64,000 nucleotides of DNA from an uncultured Prevotellaceae bacterium. GTDB lineage: Bacteria; Bacteroidota; Bacteroidia; Bacteroidales; Muribaculaceae. Location: assembly GCA_900318255.1 (NCBI GenBank), contig ONJX01000011.1:1-64000 (forward strand), in the 5' to 3' direction. Each line of letters begins with the position of its first letter. Positions within the stretch are counted from its first letter, which is position 1. The position numbers and the translations under genes were made by a program. Shown here in pieces: positions 6,192-14,748 of this stretch. Below the pieces are notes generated by a model, which had not been told where the DNA came from, did not search any database, and worked only from the letters and a program-made list of their open reading frames with translations.

Positions 6192-8993
6192 TTATTTCAC
6201 CACCACTTTCTTGCCGCCTACCAGGTAGAGACCTGCTGGCAAGCCTTGAGTGGCGACATCGGCTCTGACGCCACGTTTGATGAGCTGACCCTGCATGTTA
6301 TAGACATTGACCAGGGCATTGCCATCAGCATTGAGCGCCTCGACAGCAGTGACTGTTGCCACCGACACTGGATAGATGACGTAGTTCTGGAATGGGTACT
6401 CATAATCTTTCATAACGGGTGCCGAGGCTGCCCAGGGCTCCTTGATTTGGATGATACCAATCACACTATAGCGGGAGCCATTGACTGGTGTCCATCCATT
6501 TATCCACGAGTTGTCGATAGTGAGGCTCTGGCCTTGAGGAGGAGCAGAATAAGCACGCAGTGCATTGTCGCTAGCGTTGTAGTAACCGCCCACGCTGATG
6601 ACCTCGTTAACCTTTGGAGCAAACTCTTGGGCAAGGCTGTAGGTCTTGGGCGTCACTGCCAAATCGGTCGATGACTGCTCGGGAGCCTGGCTCAAGGTAA
6701 GGGTTGGGATGAACTCCTTGCCGGTAAAGGTGCCCTTGAGCGAGCCGCCGGCCACGGTGTTCATTGCTGCCAGAGCGTTATAGTAGCTGCCAGCGTCAAC
6801 CTTAATCCAGTTGTCGTTGCCATCGGTAAGGAAGGCAAACCCTTCGCTTTGAGCCACCTCCACCACAGCAAGGTCATCGGCAATGAGGTAGTCGTTGCCG
6901 TTCACGCCCTCAGTCAGTACAGTGGCCAGCGGAGTGGCTGGTTCTGGAATGACGTCGGTGTAATAGATGGTGAAGTCATCGATATAAGTCTTATAGGTTG
7001 TGGCACCTGCTGTCATGCTGATGCGGTAGCGAGCAGGCACGTTCATGTCGAAGGTGTACTTGAGTGTGGCACTGCTGTTGGCAGCAACGTTGGTCGAGGT
7101 CTCGCCGTCGGCGTTGACCACAGCAGTCCAGGTAGTGCCATTGTCGGTAGAACAGTAGAGTGTGAACTTGGCTGCTGTGGAAGCAGCGTTGTGAGCATCA
7201 AAGCTCACCATGTAGCTCTTATATCGCACATCCTGGGTCATGGTCAGCGACGATGGGCGCTTCATTACTGTAGAGTGCTCACCATTGCAGTAGTCACTGC
7301 TGGGGTTGGTGACATAGCAGTTGACGAATTTCCACTTGGAATAAACTCCTTGCACATCGGCGCTGGGTGGAGTGGTGACAACGGGCATCTCCTCAAAGTC
7401 CTCGACCACGCTATGCAGCGAGGTGTCGTCGCCAATGGTGAAGTAAATCACGCCATTCTGCTCACGAATGTTGGTGATGTTATACTGGCAGCCGAGGCCG
7501 TTCCACGTCTTGAGGTTGGGAGTGGTGGTGTTATTGATAAACGTAGCCCCAGCAGGGAAGGCGTCGTCGGCCTGGGCAGTGCCGTCGCCATTGCCGGCAC
7601 GCAGCAGCACATAGTAGTTGTGGCTAGGGTCGCAGTTCACATCGTTGCTGTCCCACACCGAGCTGTTAGTAGAATCGACACGGCATATTATCATGCCATG
7701 CCCGGGAGCATAAGTATCCCACTTGGTGTTCTGGCGATTCTCGAGGTAGAACTTCACCTGGCTCTCGGGGCTATTGATGATATAGCCCTCACCAGTGGTG
7801 CCTACCTGATTGAGCGAATACTCACCTTTAGCATTGATTATCTGGGCATTGGCAAAGCCTATTGAATAGCGGTCGTAGAGGCTATAGGCCACTGGAGTGC
7901 GTGAGTTGTTCTCGTAGCTGCCACCAGCCATGACGTCCCACTTGCCAGGGTGCTGACTCTGACCACCGCCTTGCTCATAGTCGGTGTCATAGAGGTCGGG
8001 CAAGCCCAGCACATGGCTGAACTCGTGGCAGATGGTGCCTATGCCGTCAAAGACGCCATAGTTCACGCTGTAGAGATACTCGGTGGAGCAGGCGTAGGTG
8101 CGGGCGCGCTTGCCATCAAGTGTAACATTTTCCCAATAAAGGTCCCACTTGTGAGGCCACAGGTGGGTAGTGGTGCCATCGCTGTTAGAGCCACTGCCAG
8201 CACCAATAAAGTATATCATGTCGATGTTGCCATCGCCGTCACGGTCATACTGGCTGAAATCGACCTGTGGGTCAAGTTGGCTCAGCGCTTGTGCCCATAT
8301 TGCAGCACTATTATCGGTCTTGTTGTGATCGTCAACCGAGTAACCATTAACGAGGACGGGGCCTACCACATCGAAGGTTGGGTCGAAGCGACCCTGGCTG
8401 TTGTCGTAGTAGTAGTCGCGCACACTGCCCGTGCAAGCACCATAGTAGTTAGGGGTACCATCCTCGTTGGTGAAACCGGTGTAGTTCTCCTCGTTGGCCA
8501 TGCGATAGTAGAAATTCTGCACATCGCTGCGTGTGAAACGGCAATCACTATAATCTACCAGTACAATCAGTCCACGGAAGTTGCTGTAGTCATACTGAGC
8601 AGCTTTAGCGCCAGCAGCCTTGGTAGCGGCATCGACCGGAGCGCGTTTCTGCTTTGCTGCACGGGCATCAACTTTGCTGAAGAGGCCTTTTGGCAGAGTG
8701 TTCACAAACTGCGCTTCGCTAGCCGAGCGCTCTGCCGCGTTGTGGGCCACCACCTTGCTGGGCACAAGGTCGTCGTTGCGGCTCTGGGCATAGACAAAAT
8801 AACCTGCCTTGTCACGCACGATGGTGTAGCCATCGGCCGTGGTGTGATAGTTAAAGAACTCATCGCCAACGATGCGTATCGTCAGCTGCGTGCCATCGGG
8901 CTGAGTAACCTGAATGGGCGTTGGCACTGCTGGCACCGCCAGTGCAGCAAGTGCAACTAACGCACACGCCATCAAAGTAAAGATCTTTTTCAT
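6192..8993 (-). CDS. Secreted M6-family zinc metalloprotease with T9SS sorting tail
   Basis: 933 residues. The signal peptide is MKKIFTLMACALVALAALAVPA. The catalytic domain (about 130-500) carries the zinc motif HEFSHVLGLPD near residue 320 (HExxHxxGxxD), as in immune-inhibitor-A type M6 peptidases. Nearby YDRDGDGNIDMIYFIGAG looks like a calcium-binding loop typical of this family. The middle (about 520-680) is a beta-sandwich of MAM/jelly-roll type; another beta domain follows (about 690-850). The last 75 residues (VEALNADGNALVNVYNMQGQ ... GLPAGLYLVGGKKVVVK) form a T9SS type-A sorting domain, so it should be exported by the GldKLMN system encoded at 55.6-61.0 kb. A single-gene unit with promoter box at 9095-9102 and terminator at 6091-6130. 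Probable role: degradation of host or dietary proteins. Confidence 0.9.
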   Translation of the reverse strand: MKKIFTLMACALVALAALAVPAVPTPIQVTQPDGTQLTIRIVGDEFFNYHTTADGYTIVRDKAGYFVYAQSRNDDLVPSKVVAHNAAERSASEAQFVNTLPKGLFSKVDARAAKQKRAPVDAATKAAGAKAAQYDYSNFRGLIVLVDYSDCRFTRSDVQNFYYRMANEENYTGFTNEDGTPNYYGACTGSVRDYYYDNSQGRFDPTFDVVGPVLVNGYSVDDHNKTDNSAAIWAQALSQLDPQVDFSQYDRDGDGNIDMIYFIGAGSGSNSDGTTTHLWPHKWDLYWENVTLDGKRARTYACSTEYLYSVNYGVFDGIGTICHEFSHVLGLPDLYDTDYEQGGGQSQHPGKWDVMAGGSYENNSRTPVAYSLYDRYSIGFANAQIINAKGEYSLNQVGTTGEGYIINSPESQVKFYLENRQNTKWDTYAPGHGMIICRVDSTNSSVWDSNDVNCDPSHNYYVLLRAGNGDGTAQADDAFPAGATFINNTTTPNLKTWNGLGCQYNITNIREQNGVIYFTIGDDTSLHSVVEDFEEMPVVTTPPSADVQGVYSKWKFVNCYVTNPSSDYCNGEHSTVMKRPSSLTMTQDVRYKSYMVSFDAHNAASTAAKFTLYCSTDNGTTWTAVVNADGETSTNVAANSSATLKYTFDMNVPARYRISMTAGATTYKTYIDDFTIYYTDVIPEPATPLATVLTEGVNGNDYLIADDLAVVEVAQSEGFAFLTDGNDNWIKVDAGSYYNALAAMNTVAGGSLKGTFTGKEFIPTLTLSQAPEQSSTDLAVTPKTYSLAQEFAPKVNEVISVGGYYNASDNALRAYSAPPQGQSLTIDNSWINGWTPVNGSRYSVIGIIQIKEPWAASAPVMKDYEYPFQNYVIYPVSVATVTAVEALNADGNALVNVYNMQGQLIKRGVRADVATQGLPAGLYLVGGKKVVVK

Positions 8994-9094
8994 GATTTGG
9001 AGTTGTTTTAAAATGTGTATTTAATTTTTATGTCATCGTGGCAAAAACATGGCTTTCATAGCCACTAATGTTGCAACAATTTGTCAACAGCTTG

Positions 9095-9102
9095 CAAAGA
9101 TA
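9095..9102 (-). promoter_or_regulatory. Promoter -7 box (TATCTTTG) for M6 protease
   Basis: The reverse complement matches TAnnTTTG, giving a 5' UTR of about 95 bases. Confidence 0.6.
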
Positions 9103-9250
9103 AACGAAAATTTGGTTTAAAGCAATCTTAATGCAGTTTTTTGTTTAAATATTGCCAGAGTATCACATATATCTAGATAAAGATAGATAAAGAGAACAGA
9201 GAGTCATGAAAAAACTAAAAACGGGAAACTGAAAACTGAAAACTTTTTTG

Positions 9251-9258
9251 TAACTTTG
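9251..9258 (+). promoter_or_regulatory. Promoter -7 box (TAACTTTG) for glnS
   Basis: Perfect TAnnTTTG, 75 bases before the glnS ATG. Confidence 0.65.
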
Positions 9259-9332
9259 CAGTTTGAAAAAATGCCAATGCGGCTTTTAAAGTTCTAAATC
9301 ATTGAATAACATCATTTTTATCTCAATATATC

Positions 9333-11048
9333 ATGGCAGAGAATAACGAAATAAGACCAGCAGAGGAAAAGAAAGTCCTCAATTTTGTACAGCAAATCGT
9401 TGCCGACGACTTGGCAGCAGGTAAGAATGGCGGACGCCTCAACACGCGTTTTCCACCCGAGCCTAATGGCTACCTACACATAGGCCACGCCAAGGCAATA
9501 TGCATGGACTTTGGCGTTGCCGAGATGTTTGGCGGCACCTGCAACCTGCGCTTCGACGACACCAACCCCCAGAAGGAGGACACCGAGTACGTAGAGTCCA
9601 TCAAGCGCGACATCCACTGGCTAGGCTATGACTGGGGCGACCGTCTGTACTACGCCAGCGACTATTTCGAGAAGCTCTACAACTTTGCCATCGACCTCAT
9701 CAAGCGAGGCCTAGCCTACGTTGATGACCAAACCAGCGAGGAGATTGCCAAGCAAAAGGGCACTCCCACCCAGGCCGGCACCGACAGCCCCTACCGCAAC
9801 CGCTCGGTGGAGGAGAACCTCGACCTCTTTGAGCGCATGAACGCCGGCGAGTTTGACGAGGGAGCCCGTGTGCTTCGCGCCAAGATCGACATGGCGTCGA
9901 GCAATATGCACTTCCGCGACCCCATCATCTATCGCATCATCAAGACCCCACACTGGCGCACCGGCACCAAGTGGAAAGTCTATCCCATGTATGACTTCGC
10001 CCATGGCCAGAGCGACTACTTCGAGGGCGTGACCCACTCCATTTGCACCCTGGAGTTCGTGCCCCACCGCCCACTATATGAATACTTCGCCCACCTGCTG
10101 GCTGGCGACACCGTGGATCAGTACTGCCCACGCCAGATTGAGTTTAACCGCCTTAACCTCACCTACACCGTGATGAGCAAGCGCAAACTCCTGCAACTGG
10201 TGAAAGAGGGTCTGGTGGCTGGCTGGGACGACCCACGCATGCCCACCATCTGCGGCCTGCGCCGCCGTGGCTACACGCCACAGTCTATCAAGAACTTCCT
10301 TGACGACATTGGCTACACAAAATATGAGGCACTCAACGACATCGACCTGCTCGAGCACAACATACGCGAGGACCTCAACAAGCACGCCAACCGTGTGTGT
10401 GCCGTCATCAACCCCGTGAAGGTGGTCATCACCAACTACCCCGACGACAAGGTGGAGATGCTCGCCATGGACAACAACCCCGAGCAGGAGAATGCCGGCA
10501 CTCACGAGATGCCCTTCTGCCGCGAGATCTACATTGAGCGCGACGACTTCATGGAGAACCCTCCCAAGAAGTTCTTCCGCCTCACCCCCGGCAAGGAGGT
10601 GCGCCTCAAAGGTGGTTATATAATAATGTGTAACGACGTGGTAAAAGATGCCCAGGGCAACATCACCGAGATTCACTGCACCTACGACCCCGACACTCTG
10701 AGCGGCACTCCTGGCAGCATGCGCAAGGTGAAAGGCACGCTGCACTGGGTGTCGGCACGTCATGCCGTGGATGCCGAGGTGCGTCTCTACGACCGCCTCT
10801 TTGCCGTCGAGAACCCATCGGCCGAGACCGACAAGGACTTCCGCGAGCTGCTTAACCCCGACTCGCTCAAGGTGGTGACTAACGCCAAGGTGGAACCCTA
10901 CCTGGCACAGATTGCCAAGCCCGAGGACAAGTTCCAGTTCCAGCGCATAGGCTACTTCTGCGTGGATCTCGACAGCACCCCCGAGCACCTCATCTTCAAC
11001 CGCACCATCACCCTCAAAGACAGCTGGGCTAAGGCACAGAAAAAATAA
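9333..11048 (+). CDS. glnS: Glutaminyl-tRNA synthetase
   Basis: 571 residues. Class I aminoacyl-tRNA synthetase that charges tRNA-Gln in the cytoplasm. The HIGH motif is in [13 protein letters not shown] (HIGH at 49-52) and the KMSKS-like motif is MSKRK (about 281-285). [11 protein letters not shown] and the phrase [22 protein letters not shown] are typical of GlnRS rather than GluRS. Anticodon-binding beta-barrels fill the C-terminal half (about 340-560). Length matches the bacterial GlnRS family. Monocistronic in appearance; the 3' flank carries a 20-bp palindrome (11060-11079) that may serve as terminator or dispersed repeat. Presence of glnS implies direct charging of tRNA-Gln. Confidence 0.97.
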   Translation: MAENNEIRPAEEKKVLNFVQQIVADDLAAGKNGGRLNTRFPPEPNGYLHIGHAKAICMDFGVAEMFGGTCNLRFDDTNPQKEDTEYVESIKRDIHWLGYDWGDRLYYASDYFEKLYNFAIDLIKRGLAYVDDQTSEEIAKQKGTPTQAGTDSPYRNRSVEENLDLFERMNAGEFDEGARVLRAKIDMASSNMHFRDPIIYRIIKTPHWRTGTKWKVYPMYDFAHGQSDYFEGVTHSICTLEFVPHRPLYEYFAHLLAGDTVDQYCPRQIEFNRLNLTYTVMSKRKLLQLVKEGLVAGWDDPRMPTICGLRRRGYTPQSIKNFLDDIGYTKYEALNDIDLLEHNIREDLNKHANRVCAVINPVKVVITNYPDDKVEMLAMDNNPEQENAGTHEMPFCREIYIERDDFMENPPKKFFRLTPGKEVRLKGGYIIMCNDVVKDAQGNITEIHCTYDPDTLSGTPGSMRKVKGTLHWVSARHAVDAEVRLYDRLFAVENPSAETDKDFRELLNPDSLKVVTNAKVEPYLAQIAKPEDKFQFQRIGYFCVDLDSTPEHLIFNRTITLKDSWAKAQKK

Positions 11049-11059
11049 AGGTTAAGTAG

Positions 11060-11079
11060 GGACAAGGCGCGCCTTGTCC
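11060..11079. repeat. 20-bp perfect palindrome GGACAAGGCGCGCCTTGTCC
   Basis: Perfect palindrome 11 bases after the glnS stop. Near-identical copies with CA instead of CG at the centre occur at 18372-18391, 18488-18507 and 45030-45049, and a truncated one at 18325-18340. It is a dispersed intergenic repeat of this genome, possibly acting as a transcript-end hairpin. Confidence 0.75.
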
Positions 11080-11087
11080 GCAATTAA

Positions 11088-11147
11088 TCTAGAATATCTA
11101 GAATATCTAGAATATCTAGAATGTCTAGAAAATCTAGAAAATCTAGG
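11088..11147. repeat. TCTAGAATA tandem repeat (period about 9-10)
   Basis: About seven units of (A/G)TCTAGAA(A/T) run without interruption up to 30 bases before the HU start codon. A relative with the same TCTAGA core lies before fmt (23054-23121). Confidence 0.8.
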
Positions 11148-11177
11148 AAAAATTTTTAAAAAAACTTCAACTAAGCT

Positions 11178-11456
11178 GTGCTTCACAAGGAATTAGTAGA
11201 TAAACTATCAAAATCGCTGGGTCGCAACAAGAGCGACATCAACAAGCTGCTAGAGGCTCTGGGCAACGTGGTAGTAGAACGTTGCTCGGAGCTTGATAGC
11301 ATCACCGTGCCACGACTGGGAACCATCGAGGCTGTGAAGCACTGCGAGAAGGTGGAGACCCACAGCGACACCGGCAAGCGCACTCTTGTGCCTCCACGCA
11401 TAGAGATGCAGTTCACCACGAGCAATGTGCTCAAAAAACGCCTCAACCAGTCATGA
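11178..11456 (+). CDS. HU/IHF-family DNA-binding protein (GTG start)
   Basis: 92 residues, cytoplasmic nucleoid-type protein. The pattern LHKELVDKLSKSLGRNKSDINKLLEALGNVV...ITVPRLGTIEAVKH is the HU fold: two N-terminal helices followed by a beta-arm, with the family's GxG-like turn replaced by RLG. An in-frame TAA lies at 11172-11174 and the first start-like codon is the GTG at 11178, so I choose it. The arm region (about 55-75) is basic (KRTLVPPRIEM). Its stop overlaps the ATG of the next gene by 4 bases (ATGA), so the two are translationally coupled. Likely partners as a heterodimer of HU domains, which is inference. Confidence 0.8.
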   Translation: MLHKELVDKLSKSLGRNKSDINKLLEALGNVVVERCSELDSITVPRLGTIEAVKHCEKVETHSDTGKRTLVPPRIEMQFTTSNVLKKRLNQS

Positions 11457-12520
11457 GAGAGAAGATAGCATTTCCACAACTGGTTGGGCTCGTGGCTGAG
11501 AAGGCAAGCACTACCGAGCGCATGAGCGAGCTGTTCCTGCAAGAACTCTTTGCGGTGGTCACACAAGAGCTCGCACAGGGTAAATCGGTGACTATAAAGG
11601 GCGTGGGAACTTTCAAGCCTACAAAAGACGATTCGGGGAAAGATGTCGTCTTCACACCCGACAAAGACCTTGCCGAGGCGGTGAATGCCCCATTTGCCCA
11701 ATTCTCGCCAGTGGAGCTCTGCGATGAGGTCACCGACGAGATGCTACACGAGATTGACGCCGCCATGGAGCAACCCCAAGAAGATGAATCGCAAGATACA
11801 GAAAGCCCCAAAGAAAATACTATTCAGTCACAAGAAGAACAACAAGAGACTGTGACTGAGCAACCCAAAGTACAACCCACAGAAGAAGCACAGACTGCTC
11901 AAGAAACTGTTGCACCAATCTCATCAACTCCATCACAAGACGAGGAACCTCAAGACTCCGAATCAAGGAACTACCGCAAGTGGCTCATTGCCGCTGCGGC
12001 TGCCGTCACCCTTATCGCAGTGTGGTATTTCTTTACGCATCGCAGTAAAGACCGCAGCGATAAGGCTATCGAAACTACCCAAGTCGCTAAAAACGACACA
12101 ACCACCAACGAAAGTAAGCCACAACCTGTCGTCACCGACACCATTGGCGGCAACAATGTGCTCTTCACCATGGCACAGAAGCACTATGGTGACCAAGCAT
12201 TCTGGGTGTATATCGCCCGTGAGAACCAAGCACAGTACCCCGACTACCGCAAAATTCCCAGCGGAGCTGTACTCGTGATTCCACCCGCCAGCAAATATGG
12301 CATCAACAGCGACAGCAAGCAGAGCATAAAGAATGCAAACGCTGAGGCCATGAAACTCTACAAGGAAGTTAAAGCTGCTAACAACAACCAGCAAGAAGAC
12401 TCCACCGCTATCACAAAACAGCCTCCTAAAAAGCCTGTTTTCAAAAAGGGCTATAAATCATCTAAAAGACAGTACCACAACCACACGTCACACAAGAAAT
12501 ATCACAGGCACAGCAGATAA
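11453..12520 (+). CDS. Membrane-anchored HU-domain protein with C-terminal LysM
   Basis: 355 residues. Residues 1-90 are an HU-type DNA-binding domain (FPQLVGLVAEKAS...KSVTIKGVGTFKPTK). Residues about 100-170 are a Gln/Glu/Thr-rich linker. A single transmembrane helix follows (WLIAAAAAVTLIAVWYFF, about 176-194). After it, about 236-280, is a LysM-like domain (VLFTMAQKHYGDQAFWVYIA...IPSGAVLVIPP). The tail is Lys/His-rich (HNHTSHKKYHRH). The topology implies DNA binding in the cytoplasm and peptidoglycan binding outside the inner membrane, so it could tether the nucleoid to the wall. HU-superfamily proteins with membrane and wall-binding domains have been noted in Bacteroidetes. It overlaps the HU gene by 4 bases and is followed 2 bases later by the RecQ-PRTase gene. 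Confidence 0.8.
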   Translation: MREKIAFPQLVGLVAEKASTTERMSELFLQELFAVVTQELAQGKSVTIKGVGTFKPTKDDSGKDVVFTPDKDLAEAVNAPFAQFSPVELCDEVTDEMLHEIDAAMEQPQEDESQDTESPKENTIQSQEEQQETVTEQPKVQPTEEAQTAQETVAPISSTPSQDEEPQDSESRNYRKWLIAAAAAVTLIAVWYFFTHRSKDRSDKAIETTQVAKNDTTTNESKPQPVVTDTIGGNNVLFTMAQKHYGDQAFWVYIARENQAQYPDYRKIPSGAVLVIPPASKYGINSDSKQSIKNANAEAMKLYKEVKAANNNQQEDSTAITKQPPKKPVFKKGYKSSKRQYHNHTSHKKYHRHSR

Positions 12521-12522
12521 TA

Positions 12523-14748
12523 ATGAACCGCACTCAAGCCGAAATAAAGCTCAAAAGGGTTTTCAACATAGAACATTTCTATGACGAACAATGGAATGCT
12601 ATCTCCAAAATTTTAGCTGGAGAGCGTGTTTTGATGATTGAACGTACTGGCTTCGGAAAATCTCTTTGCTATCAGTTCCCTGCCATTCTATTTCAAGGAA
12701 TAACCATTGTGTTTTCTCCTCTTATTGCATTGATGAGAGATCAAGTTAATGGACTCAAAAGTAAAGGAATTAATGCAGCATATATCAACTCCGAACAGAG
12801 TGAAGAGGAAAATAACCAAGTTATTGAACAAGCACTGAATAACCAGCTGAAAATTCTATACATTGCTCCCGAAAGACAAGAAAACCAACAATGGCTTGAG
12901 GCTGTCAGAAAAATGCGCCTTTCTATGGTAGTCATTGATGAAGCTCACACCATAAGTACTTGGGGGCATGACTTCAGGCCAGCTTTCAGAAGGATTATCA
13001 ACCTTGTGGAATTGCTTCCTTCACATTTACCAGTGCTTGCCACTACTGCCACAGCAACTAAAAGAGTACAGCACGACATTGAGCAACAAATAGGTGGCAA
13101 ACTCACCACAATTAGAGGCTCTTTAAAAAGAGAAAACTTCAAACTTTTCGTCATAAGAGTGAAGAGCGAGGAAGAGAAAATGATTTGGCTGGCTCAGCAC
13201 CTCAACAGTTTTAAGGGGACTGGCATTATTTACTCTGGCACCAGGTTTGCCACCGAGAACTATGCGAAATGGCTACAATATGTGGGGATTGATGCGATAG
13301 ACTACAATGCTGGTTTTGATGCCGACACAAGAAAAAGCGTTGAAAAAGGCCTTTTAGAAAATAAGTGGAAATGCATAGTCTCTACCAACGCATTAGGGAT
13401 GGGCATTGATAAGCCAGATATTCGTTTTGTTATTCACACACAGATGCCAGTATCTCCCATTCATTATTATCAAGAAATTGGTAGAGCCGGACGCGACGGA
13501 TTACCAACAATTATTATTCTATTCTTCAACGACAACAAAGATGAACAGAGCGGCGTTTCTCAAGACCTGGAGCTTCCAAAGCACTTCATTGAGAGCTCAA
13601 GACCAAGCAAATCAAAATACATGAAAATAATTGAGTTGCTTAAGGAAGAACCTTTGTCAGAGAGACTATTAGCCCAAAAAAGCAACATAAAACTTGGTCA
13701 AGTGCGCACCATCAAGTATGACCTTATGGATCAAGGCATTATTAAAGAAGTGCTACTTGGCAAGTCAAAAAAGTATGAATATCAATACAATGCGCCTACA
13801 CTCAATTATCAGCTTTTTGACAGACTGAGAGAATTAAAACTAAAAGACCTCAGAAGCATGGAAAAGTATGTCTATACCTCCTCGCCAAGGATGGGATATT
13901 TGTGCCATTTTCTTGATAGCGACGAAGATAGCACTTACTCCAACTGCGACAACACCAATCTCCCAAAGGCCATTATCAAGGAACAAGACTCATTACTTGC
14001 AAACAAGCTACAAGAGTTTAGAGAAACTTATTTCCCTGTACTTGAGCTGTGCGATTTTTCTTTCAAGACTCCGACTTTTGATGGGGAGAAAATCAGATTC
14101 ACAGTCAGAACACCTTACCCCGATGTCATAGAAATCAAGAAGGGAGAACAATTATACAGATTTGAGAATTCAATCAAGGACAATTATTTTACAGAGCAAG
14201 AACTTGGCATTATCAAAGATATAATATCACAACACAGGAAAAACAAGTCTCACATCACAAATGGCGTTGCCGCTGCCTATTATGGCGTGACGAATGTGGG
14301 CACAACGCTACACCGATGCAAATACAACAACGGTGGCGATTTTCCCCAGTTCTTATTAAAGCTCACTCTTAAAGCTTTCCGCAAAATATTCGGGGCTTTC
14401 TCGTTTGACATGGTTCTATATGTGCCACCCACCATCTCGGGTGATTTAGTGAGAAATTTCGCAACATCGTTTGCTTCAATAATAAAGGTGCCTATTTGCC
14501 ATAGATTAACAAAAACAAGAACCACAAAAGAACAAAAGGTTTTTAATAACCGATTTGGCAAGCATGACAACGTTGAGAACGCTTTTGACATTGACATTGA
14601 TGTCAAGGACAAAACGATTATCCTGATTGATGACATCTATGATAGTGGGGAAACGCTAAAAGAGATAGGACGATTATTAACGACAAAAGGTGCCAAGTGG
14701 ATAGCGCCAGTAGTAATTGCTAAAACAGTGGGAGGAACACCGCAATGA
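12523..14748 (+). CDS. RecQ-family helicase fused to ComF-type phosphoribosyltransferase
   Basis: 741 residues, cytoplasmic. The RecQ helicase core spans about 1-340: motif I is ERTGFGKS (40-47; the usual RecQ TGGGKS has F for the second G), motif II plus aromatic loop is DEAHTISTWGHDFRP, and motif VI is YYQEIGRAGRDG. About 360-480 is a degenerate RecQ C-terminal zinc region: GYLCHFLDSDEDSTYSNCDN keeps two of the usual four Cys. About 600-741 is a ComF-like PRTase: VLYVPPT, then a Q...NR...N pattern, and the PRPP loop ILIDDIYDSGETL. Ordinary RecQ lacks a PRTase. Its stop overlaps the DprA start by 4 bases. Coding is AT-rich relative to glnS and thiL, suggesting transfer. PRTase plus DprA pairing is the hallmark of ShosTA defence/toxin-antitoxin modules; a role in phage defence is inference. 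Confidence 0.85.
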   Translation: MNRTQAEIKLKRVFNIEHFYDEQWNAISKILAGERVLMIERTGFGKSLCYQFPAILFQGITIVFSPLIALMRDQVNGLKSKGINAAYINSEQSEEENNQVIEQALNNQLKILYIAPERQENQQWLEAVRKMRLSMVVIDEAHTISTWGHDFRPAFRRIINLVELLPSHLPVLATTATATKRVQHDIEQQIGGKLTTIRGSLKRENFKLFVIRVKSEEEKMIWLAQHLNSFKGTGIIYSGTRFATENYAKWLQYVGIDAIDYNAGFDADTRKSVEKGLLENKWKCIVSTNALGMGIDKPDIRFVIHTQMPVSPIHYYQEIGRAGRDGLPTIIILFFNDNKDEQSGVSQDLELPKHFIESSRPSKSKYMKIIELLKEEPLSERLLAQKSNIKLGQVRTIKYDLMDQGIIKEVLLGKSKKYEYQYNAPTLNYQLFDRLRELKLKDLRSMEKYVYTSSPRMGYLCHFLDSDEDSTYSNCDNTNLPKAIIKEQDSLLANKLQEFRETYFPVLELCDFSFKTPTFDGEKIRFTVRTPYPDVIEIKKGEQLYRFENSIKDNYFTEQELGIIKDIISQHRKNKSHITNGVAAAYYGVTNVGTTLHRCKYNNGGDFPQFLLKLTLKAFRKIFGAFSFDMVLYVPPTISGDLVRNFATSFASIIKVPICHRLTKTRTTKEQKVFNNRFGKHDNVENAFDIDIDVKDKTIILIDDIYDSGETLKEIGRLLTTKGAKWIAPVVIAKTVGGTPQ

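Larger units (their letters stand above)
8994..9332. other. Divergent promoter region, M6 protease / glnS
   Basis: AT-rich spacer of 339 bases. It holds a minus-strand -7 box (9095-9102), a plus-strand -7 box (9251-9258), an AGATAGATAAAG-type stretch (9173-9192) and a degenerate (G)AAAACTG tandem repeat (9208-9244) just before the glnS promoter. No ORF is credible. Confidence 0.6.

Noticed and set aside
7950..8960. 336-codon plus-strand open frame opposite the M6 protease
   Set aside because: Antisense shadow caused by high GC at third positions; the protease has a catalytic motif and sorting tail.
12523..14748. Ordinary housekeeping recQ
   Set aside because: The C-terminal PRTase, altered motif I, loss of two zinc Cys and the 4-base overlap with dprA are not features of housekeeping RecQ.
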